From IMG/VR virus record IMGVR_UViG_3300027996_000011, positions 31,728-95,727 of that record: a stretch of 64,000 nucleotides of DNA. One strand, 5' to 3'. Source of the stretch: a virus. Below the pieces are notes generated by a model, which saw only the letters and a list, made by a program, of their open reading frames with translations, was not told where the DNA came from and searched no databases. Positions 59,639-64,000 of this stretch are shown one piece after another (within the stretch, counting starts at the first letter, position 1; every line of letters starts with the position of its first letter). The position numbers and the translations under genes are program-made.

Positions 59639-60064
59639 TTAGAATTTGTATGATAAACCTAGGTTGAAAGTTCCCTCTCTGTCCCCAGCTTCGTCTTCTT
59701 TTAATCCCATACTATAGTTTGGTTCAACATTAAGACCTTTCCAAACATTGAAAGAGTATCCAAGTCCAACCGTTAGGTTGTCCATTAAATCTTCTTGTGG
59801 TGCTTGTAAGGAAACATACAAATCATTCTTCATGTTGTATCTTGCCCATAAGTCATAAATAGTTTCACCATCTACGTCCTCACCATTTTGTATTAAACCC
59901 AAAGTCCATGTACTGTTAACAGCGTAACCAAAACCAAAGTTTTGAGTTAACATGTCCATAGTTTCTTCTTGGTCACCGTCATAAGTAGACACAACCATAA
60001 AGTTTTGAGCTGAAGCAAATAATGTTGATAGTGCTATAGCGGATGTTAAAAATAATTTTTTCAT
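59639..60064 (-). CDS. Outer-membrane beta-barrel protein with signal peptide (141 aa)
   Basis: A 141-residue exported protein. MKKLFLTSAIALSTLFASAQ is a textbook Sec signal peptide (basic start, hydrophobic core, ASA-Q cut after residue 19). The mature part alternates polar and hydrophobic residues in strands (WTLGLIQNG, YDLWARYNM, LYVSLQAP, LTVGLGYSFN, LNVEPNYSMGL) and ends FNLGLSYKF, with the terminal Phe read by the BAM machinery. Six to eight strands are likely. Such a protein would sit in the host outer membrane and could mask or occupy the phage receptor or alter permeability. No family is named. Confidence 0.75.
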   Translation of the reverse strand: MKKLFLTSAIALSTLFASAQNFMVVSTYDGDQEETMDMLTQNFGFGYAVNSTWTLGLIQNGEDVDGETIYDLWARYNMKNDLYVSLQAPQEDLMDNLTVGLGYSFNVWKGLNVEPNYSMGLKEDEAGDREGTFNLGLSYKF

Positions 60065-60147
60065 TTTATAATTTTCTTTTAACTTTTATACTTTCTAGTT
60101 ATTTTTTACGAGATGTTGGAAAGTCTTCATCTCCTATTTTCACCTAT

Positions 60148-60375
60148 TTACTTTTTAGTAGTGAAAAATGATGCTAACAACACTAATACTACTAGACCAA
60201 CAAAACCTCCATTTCCTAGAGAGTTGATAAGAGCAGTAAGGTTACCTACCACATCCATGTTAAAAATAGCACCGCCTGATAATACGAACCAAAGAATTGA
60301 TACTGGGATTACTGCCATTAAAATTGACCCTAATCCACCAAAAAATCCTGTGATGTATTTAATTACTGAATCCAT
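60148..60375 (-). CDS. Small two-TM membrane protein (75 aa)
   Basis: A 75-residue protein. Residues about 5-36 form one hydrophobic Gly-rich segment (ITGFFGGLGSILMAVIPVSI, LWFVLSGG), a short polar loop NMDVVGNLTALINSLGNG follows, and the second TM is GGFVGLVVLVLLASFF with a TKK end. It could be a holin, antiholin or envelope-stress peptide. A strong hairpin lies in its 5' leader (60402-60430). It is next to the outer-membrane protein gene. Confidence 0.62.
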   Translation of the reverse strand: MDSVIKYITGFFGGLGSILMAVIPVSILWFVLSGGAIFNMDVVGNLTALINSLGNGGFVGLVVLVLLASFFTTKK

Positions 60376-60401
60376 ATTTTTTATTTTTTTTTTCAGTTTA
60401 T

Positions 60402-60430
60402 ATCTCTTTAGTTCCGGTAACTTAAGAGAT
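60402..60430. promoter_or_regulatory. Leader hairpin upstream of the two-TM protein
   Basis: ATCTCTT-T-AGTT-CCGGT-AACT-T-AAGAGAT: an 11-pair stem with one T-T mismatch and a five-base loop, 27 bases before ATG 60375 on the leftward strand. No T-run follows on either side, so a regulatory leader or RNA-stability element fits better than a terminator. Confidence 0.5.
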
Positions 60431-60625
60431 GACTTCTTTCTTTTGGATACCCATTTTTAGGAAGTCTTGTTAATATGTACGATTAAATAATGAAAAGTCA
60501 ATATTTTTAAGAAAATAGGTGTTTTAAGTATAAAACATGGTATAAATTTATGGGTTAGGTGTGGTATTTACGACAAAACTACCTTGATTCTAAGCCAAAT
60601 TTGTATTATTTTTATAAAAAATGTT

Positions 60626-61606
60626 ATGGGATTAAAGAAAATAAAACTACAAAATAAAGAATATGATGTGTCAATTTTAGATTTACTAAGATTATTAGAC
60701 CCATCTAAAACAGGTAAATTTATGTCGATTTTACTTAATGAACTTAAAAATATTCCAGCGTATGAATATGGTGATGACACCCAAAATCTAAATTTAAATG
60801 TAGATTCCTTACCTGGAGTTAATAAAGTAATTCTTAATTACTTAGTTGAGTTAGTTGGTGGTGTTGAGGTTATTGAGTCTTTGAATAAGTTTAATGACTT
60901 TCTAGATAGAAAGTTAATTTCTAAAAATGATGTACAACAATATTTGGATTTATCTGAAATTGTTGATGTAACTTACAAGAAAGAGTTAGAGTTAAAAAAC
61001 TTCCCTACAACACCGCATACTCAAATAGTTAAAGATGGTGATTACCTTATTTTAAAACCATTAAACATTATATCTAGTAGAAAATATGGGTCCTTAACTA
61101 AGTGGTGTACTTCTAGTAATAACCCAGAAACTTTTTACAGTTATTCTAAAAAAGGTATATTACTTTATGTTATTCCTAGGTCTAGTAAAGATAAGTGGGC
61201 GGTCTATTATGAACTTAGTAGTAAAGAATTGTCTTGGTGGGATAGTAAAGATAATAGGGTAGATGGTTTAATGGTTAACATACCTAAAACCGTGAAAAAC
61301 CACATTTTAGAGTGTGTTTTAAACGAAAAAAACCCTAATAGTTATTACTTTAATGAAGAAACTAAAAAATTAACTAATAAACCAACAAATGAAATGGTTA
61401 TAGTAGATGGTGAGGGTGATAATCAAGAAGTTGTGGTTAACCCACAACCTTTTACAGGTGTTTGGAGGAGAGACGTTAATGGCCAATCTTGGGGTTCAAC
61501 TACCACACTTAATAATCATGATAGGATTGATGAGTTAATAAACAAGACCTTACAGTACCATTACACTATAAATGCTTTAAATAAGGGTGGGGAAGAAATT
61601 AGTTAG
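60626..61606 (+). CDS. Conserved phage protein with KWCT motif (326 aa)
   Basis: A 326-residue protein from ATG 60626; the frame is open slightly upstream but has no start with an A-rich leader there. IISSRKYGSLTKWCTSSNNP, followed by ETFYSYSKKGILLYVIPRSS, is a (S)xxKWCT......F..Y...G.L.Y.I pattern that I associate with proteins in large phages and their hosts, with no settled function. The N-terminal 140 residues are helical. It overlaps the thioredoxin gene end by eight bases on the other strand. The 250-bp gap before it holds the hairpin at 60402 and no other gene. Confidence 0.68.
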   Translation: MGLKKIKLQNKEYDVSILDLLRLLDPSKTGKFMSILLNELKNIPAYEYGDDTQNLNLNVDSLPGVNKVILNYLVELVGGVEVIESLNKFNDFLDRKLISKNDVQQYLDLSEIVDVTYKKELELKNFPTTPHTQIVKDGDYLILKPLNIISSRKYGSLTKWCTSSNNPETFYSYSKKGILLYVIPRSSKDKWAVYYELSSKELSWWDSKDNRVDGLMVNIPKTVKNHILECVLNEKNPNSYYFNEETKKLTNKPTNEMVIVDGEGDNQEVVVNPQPFTGVWRRDVNGQSWGSTTTLNNHDRIDELINKTLQYHYTINALNKGGEEIS

Positions 61607-61913
61607 TGTAGTACTTTAATTTTTCTGAATAAACTGATTCTGGTTGTACACCTTGTAATGTTTCTTGTACTTCACCGTTTTTAAATATTTTTACACTAGG
61701 AATACCTCTAATACCAAATCTTTGAGCTATTTCTTTTTGTACGTCCACATTTACTTTAAATACGTTTTTTGGGTAGGTTTCTGACAGTTTACTTATTGTT
61801 GGTGTCAACATTCTACATGGCCCACACCAAGGAGCCCAAAAATCTATAAGGACAGCTTTCCTTTCCTTATCGTTAATAATTGTGTCAAACTCTTTTGTTG
61901 TTGTAATATCCAT
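61599..61913 (-). CDS. trxA: Thioredoxin
   Basis: A 104-residue thioredoxin. VLIDFWAPWCGPCRMLTPTI (21-40) contains the WCGPC active site (Cys30, Cys33), FKVNVDVQKEIAQRFGIRG the middle helix/strand and GIPSVKIFKNGEV the cis-Pro loop. Full length and canonical, so it should be an active disulfide reductase, probably supporting ribonucleotide reductase or virion protein folding. T4 carries its own thioredoxin-like protein too. It overlaps the rightward gene end by eight bases. Confidence 0.95.
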   Translation of the reverse strand: MDITTTKEFDTIINDKERKAVLIDFWAPWCGPCRMLTPTISKLSETYPKNVFKVNVDVQKEIAQRFGIRGIPSVKIFKNGEVQETLQGVQPESVYSEKLKYYTN

Positions 61914-61968
61914 AGTTAATTTTTTATAATAGTAAGAATAGTTTATTCCATAATAAATAGACTTTTAG

Positions 61969-61999
61969 TTGTGTAAGTCCTTTTTTTTGTTTATCTTTG
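61969..61999 (+). promoter_or_regulatory. Bacteroidota-type promoter for CAP-like secreted protein
   Basis: TTG (61969-61971), a 20-base spacer, TATCTTTG (61992-61999). The transcript has a leader of about 90 bases before ATG 62096, unlike the near-leaderless promoters elsewhere. Confidence 0.6.
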
Positions 62000-62095
62000 T
62001 AGTACAAACAAAGGACATAATGTAACCACCAAGATAAATTTTACGTATACTATAATATAACAACCAAGTCTCTAACCAATTAAAATAAAAATAAA

Positions 62096-62605
62096 ATGAA
62101 AAACCTACTCCTAACACTTCTAAGTATCTTAACTCTAACAGTTTATGGTCAAGATTTTACTACTTGTACAAAATTAGATTCTTTAATCTGGGAAAAAGTT
62201 AACGAGTATAGAACAACAGAAGATGCAATAACTAAAGGTTATGGTACACCAAATACTATAACTAAGTTTGGTTTAGGTGATATGAGAGAATATTGTTATG
62301 ACGTAACAAAGATGAACGCTAAACTTTCATTCGAGACAATGAGACACTCAACTTACGAAGAACTTACACCTACAGCTAATGGTGAGTGTTTATATAAGTT
62401 AGTAAGAAATAAATGTATATTGGACTTATCAGATGATGAAACTTTGGAGTATTTAGCTTCTAAGGTAGTTAATGGTTGGATTAATTCCTGGACTCACCGT
62501 ACAGTTATTGGTTGGTTGGATAGAGTTGAGTCTACTGTAACTACGGTATTTCATTTCCCTACTGAGGGAGGTACTCATATGAATGTTACATTTCATGCAA
62601 AATAA
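62096..62605 (+). CDS. Secreted CAP/SCP-like protein with signal peptide (169 aa)
   Basis: A 169-residue exported protein. MKNLLLTLLSILTLTVYGQ is a Sec signal peptide (cut near residue 18-19). The mature part resembles the CAP (PR-1/SCP) domain: LDSLIWEKVNEYRTTEDA as helix 1 (..VN.YR..), MNAKLSFETMRHSTY near the first His, and LASKVVNGWINSWTHRTVIG, equivalent to V..W..S..H+..L. It would act in the periplasm or outside the host. CAP domains bind sterols or lipids or act as proteases; here the role is unknown. It has its own promoter and terminator. Confidence 0.65.
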   Translation: MKNLLLTLLSILTLTVYGQDFTTCTKLDSLIWEKVNEYRTTEDAITKGYGTPNTITKFGLGDMREYCYDVTKMNAKLSFETMRHSTYEELTPTANGECLYKLVRNKCILDLSDDETLEYLASKVVNGWINSWTHRTVIGWLDRVESTVTTVFHFPTEGGTHMNVTFHAK

Positions 62606-62627
62606 AAAAGACCCGAAAGGGTCTTTT
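62606..62627 (+). terminator. Terminator after CAP-like gene
   Basis: AAAAGACCC-GAAA-GGGTCTTTT: nine-pair stem with a GNRA tetraloop, directly after stop 62605. The A-run on the left allows use by the leftward gene as well. Confidence 0.9.
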
Positions 62628-62652
62628 ATTATTTTATTAAAAATGATTTTTA

Positions 62653-63846
62653 CTATTGTAATCCAATAACATAACTAAATATGTTTGATTTTCCTGATTT
62701 AACCACCTTATCACCTTCTATAGAAGTTTTAATAATAATAGTTTTAATCTTATCTTTTTTATCTACATTTAACATTAAATCTATAAATTGGTCTGACTGA
62801 TTTTGACCTTCAACTTTCCAGTTTACAACATAATTATCAAATCCTGGATGTCCTTTAGCTTTTAATCCTTTGTTAACAGCCATCATAAAGTTATTACCTC
62901 TATCAAAAGCTAATTTTTGGTTTTTACCTTCATTACCTTCAGCGTATCCAGTATCACCTTTACCATCACTGTTAGGTAATTTTTCTGACCCCCAGTTAGC
63001 ACTTGCACCAGCTTGTAATGTAAACACGTCTATATCAACTTCCGGTGGGAACATTTGGGAAATCTCATTAACAGCTTTAGTTACAAGTTTAGAATCTGGT
63101 GTAGAATCTCCCGCTCTATAATCTGTGTCATATTTTCCAGTTGCCTCATACCCTTTTTCTACAACATCTTCAGTACCTGTTTCTGCTGTTTGTTTCATAC
63201 CTTTTGTTAAAGAGTAGATTACTAATAACCCACCTGGGTCATTAGGTCCTTGCATAAAGTTTAAGAACCCACCATCATCCATAGTCTCTACATCATATAT
63301 TTCACGGTCATTTGCATATGCTGTCATATTAAAACCATTTAAGTACGTTACTAATGTACTAGGTGGTGTACTATTATTCATCGCTCTCCTACCGTCAGTC
63401 TTAACCTGACTTTGCATTACATTACCATGTGTTGCTATTGCACCACCCTTAAGATTAACTGGTAATGTTTTTTGGTCAACAAAAAGTGATTGTCCTTGCT
63501 CTTTAATAGCTCTTAAGAATGCTTTAGCACCCGTCTTTATATTACCACCACCCATATGTTGTACTATAGCTGATATAATATTTTCCGGTATTAACTTTCT
63601 ACCTTTACTACCACCTATTGTAACCGGGAATGTCACAAATCTAGCTGACTGCATTAATGTTTGTAGTTCATTGTATCCTGGTATTGCCTTAAGACCTCTA
63701 ATGCCTTTTTTTCTTAAATACTTATCGATTTTCTCTCCAGCATCTTTAACCATACCTTCTGATTTTATTTCGTAAGCTTCACTGATTAAATCTAAACCCA
63801 TTATTTCACGGTTTCTGTTTATTTCAACTAATATATTCTTTTCCAT
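62653..63846 (-). CDS. Candidate packaged virion protein, OmpA-like segment (397 aa)
   Basis: A 397-residue protein starting MEKNILVEINRNREIMGLDL-ISE23/A24, an [I/L]xE/A junction fitting the prohead-protease rule. The middle holds LNGFNMTAYANDREIYDVET and GPNDPGGLLVIYSL. FTLQAGASANWGSEKLPNSD, followed by NQKLAFDRGNNFMMAVNKGL, resembles the G.AS..G.....N..L...RA..V...L block of OmpA-type peptidoglycan-binding domains, though weakly. If real, the packaged protein might bind host cell wall after injection. A late-type motif lies about 19 bases before ATG. Confidence 0.55.
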   Translation of the reverse strand: MEKNILVEINRNREIMGLDLISEAYEIKSEGMVKDAGEKIDKYLRKKGIRGLKAIPGYNELQTLMQSARFVTFPVTIGGSKGRKLIPENIISAIVQHMGGGNIKTGAKAFLRAIKEQGQSLFVDQKTLPVNLKGGAIATHGNVMQSQVKTDGRRAMNNSTPPSTLVTYLNGFNMTAYANDREIYDVETMDDGGFLNFMQGPNDPGGLLVIYSLTKGMKQTAETGTEDVVEKGYEATGKYDTDYRAGDSTPDSKLVTKAVNEISQMFPPEVDIDVFTLQAGASANWGSEKLPNSDGKGDTGYAEGNEGKNQKLAFDRGNNFMMAVNKGLKAKGHPGFDNYVVNWKVEGQNQSDQFIDLMLNVDKKDKIKTIIIKTSIEGDKVVKSGKSNIFSYVIGLQ

Positions 63847-63864
63847 AATTCTTTTTTATTTTAT

Positions 63865-63874
63865 TTATAAATAC
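63865..63874 (-). promoter_or_regulatory. Putative late promoter motif GTATTTATAA
   Basis: In the coding direction AAGTATTTATAAATAAAA, about 19 bases before ATG 63846. Matches the ATTTATA core but has GT instead of AT at its start. Confidence 0.42.
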
Positions 63875-63892
63875 TTAACAATAGTTAAATAT

Positions 63893-64000
63893 CTAATTCC
63901 ACATAACTGATATGTGTTTATCGTTTAAATCTATTTGTAGAGCTGTTGGTAGTATGGTGTGATACCTCATGTCTTCTTTTTCGTCTTCGTAGTGCCACTT
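63893..64000 (-). CDS. Partial gene at right edge (C-terminal 35 residues)
   Basis: The leftward frame is open from the window end to TAG 63893-63895 and reads KWHYEDEKEDMRYHTILPTA and onward to HISVMWN. The start lies outside the window. It looks like a soluble protein; no family can be assigned from this fragment. It ends about 20 bases before the late-type motif of the next leftward gene. Confidence 0.55.
   Translation of the reverse strand, partial: KWHYEDEKEDMRYHTILPTALQIDLNDKHISVMWN

Noticed and set aside
60111-60135. GAGATG...CATCTC inverted repeat as a terminator for the two-TM gene
   Set aside because: The stem is short, the loop long, and there is no clear T-run after it; not called as a feature.
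28383-63874. Reading the AT-rich boxes as T4-type TATAAATA promoters on the opposite strand
   Set aside because: They lie in front of gene starts in the ATATTTATA orientation on both strands; the TATAAATA reading would point away from the genes.
1-64000. tRNA genes, CRISPR arrays, insertion sequences, integrase/att sites and a diversity-generating retroelement
   Set aside because: Scanned for T-arm, repeat-spacer, transposase, integrase and reverse-transcriptase signatures; apart from the tmRNA T-arm none was convincing.

Overview
This window is part of the genome of a large T4-like (myovirus-type) phage that very probably infects a Bacteroidota bacterium, most likely a flavobacterium. The phage identity rests on a head-assembly block: terminase large subunit, portal, S77-type prohead protease, acidic scaffold-like protein and a gp23-like major capsid protein. 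A gp55-like late sigma factor and baseplate/tail-like proteins support it. The host inference rests on low GC, the lack of Shine-Dalgarno sequences (A-rich leaders instead), several TAnnTTTG promoters with a TTG/TTTG element 19-20 bp upstream, a DnaK ending in the FEEVK-type tail typical of Bacteroidota, and a tmRNA of Bacteroidota type. No integrase, tRNA or CRISPR array was seen.

Layout. Positions 1-1711 (+) hold small accessory genes, including a CDGSH iron-sulfur protein and a dUTPase. Positions 1721-17482 (+) form one tightly packed run of about 20 carbohydrate genes: nine glycosyltransferases or candidates, two FkbM methyltransferases, a third methyltransferase-like protein, a PIG-L deacetylase, an epimerase, two DegT/DnrJ PLP enzymes, a GDPMH-like Nudix, GDP-mannose 4,6-dehydratase and GDP-fucose synthase. 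PhoH, a HAD-like protein, two more glycosyltransferases and the gp55-like sigma follow (17501-21698). Tail/baseplate-like genes and a 20-residue Cys-rich peptide fill 21715-28008. Positions 28062-43259 (-) carry a holin-like protein, capsid, scaffold, protease, portal, terminase and associated proteins, ending with a nucleotidyltransferase-fold protein, a KTSC protein and a glutaredoxin-like protein. A full-length dnaK (-) and a ClpC-like unfoldase (+) diverge from an operator-like region. Positions 47435-51707 hold three putative metallopeptidases, a small basic protein and a tmRNA. Positions 51736-59163 (-) hold large proteins that look virion-internal. Positions 59234-64000 mix an outer-membrane beta-barrel protein, a small membrane protein, thioredoxin, a secreted CAP-like protein and another candidate internal protein.

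How they work together. The sugar genes could make GDP-fucose and related deoxysugars from GDP-mannose and attach them to a virion or cell-surface glycan. DnaK, the Clp unfoldase and tmRNA form a phage-borne proteostasis set. Many genes on both strands carry a conserved ATATTTATA motif just before the start codon, which I propose is the late promoter read by the gp55-like sigma. Several proteins share a short N-terminal segment ending in [I/L]xE followed by Q/A/G. This resembles T4 capsid-targeting propeptides cut by the gp21 protease, so these may be packaged and injected.

Other highlights are a near-perfect bacterial parS site inside a sugar gene, an atypical tmRNA tag, and possible leaderless transcripts. 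All assignments come from reading the sequence; no database search was run.
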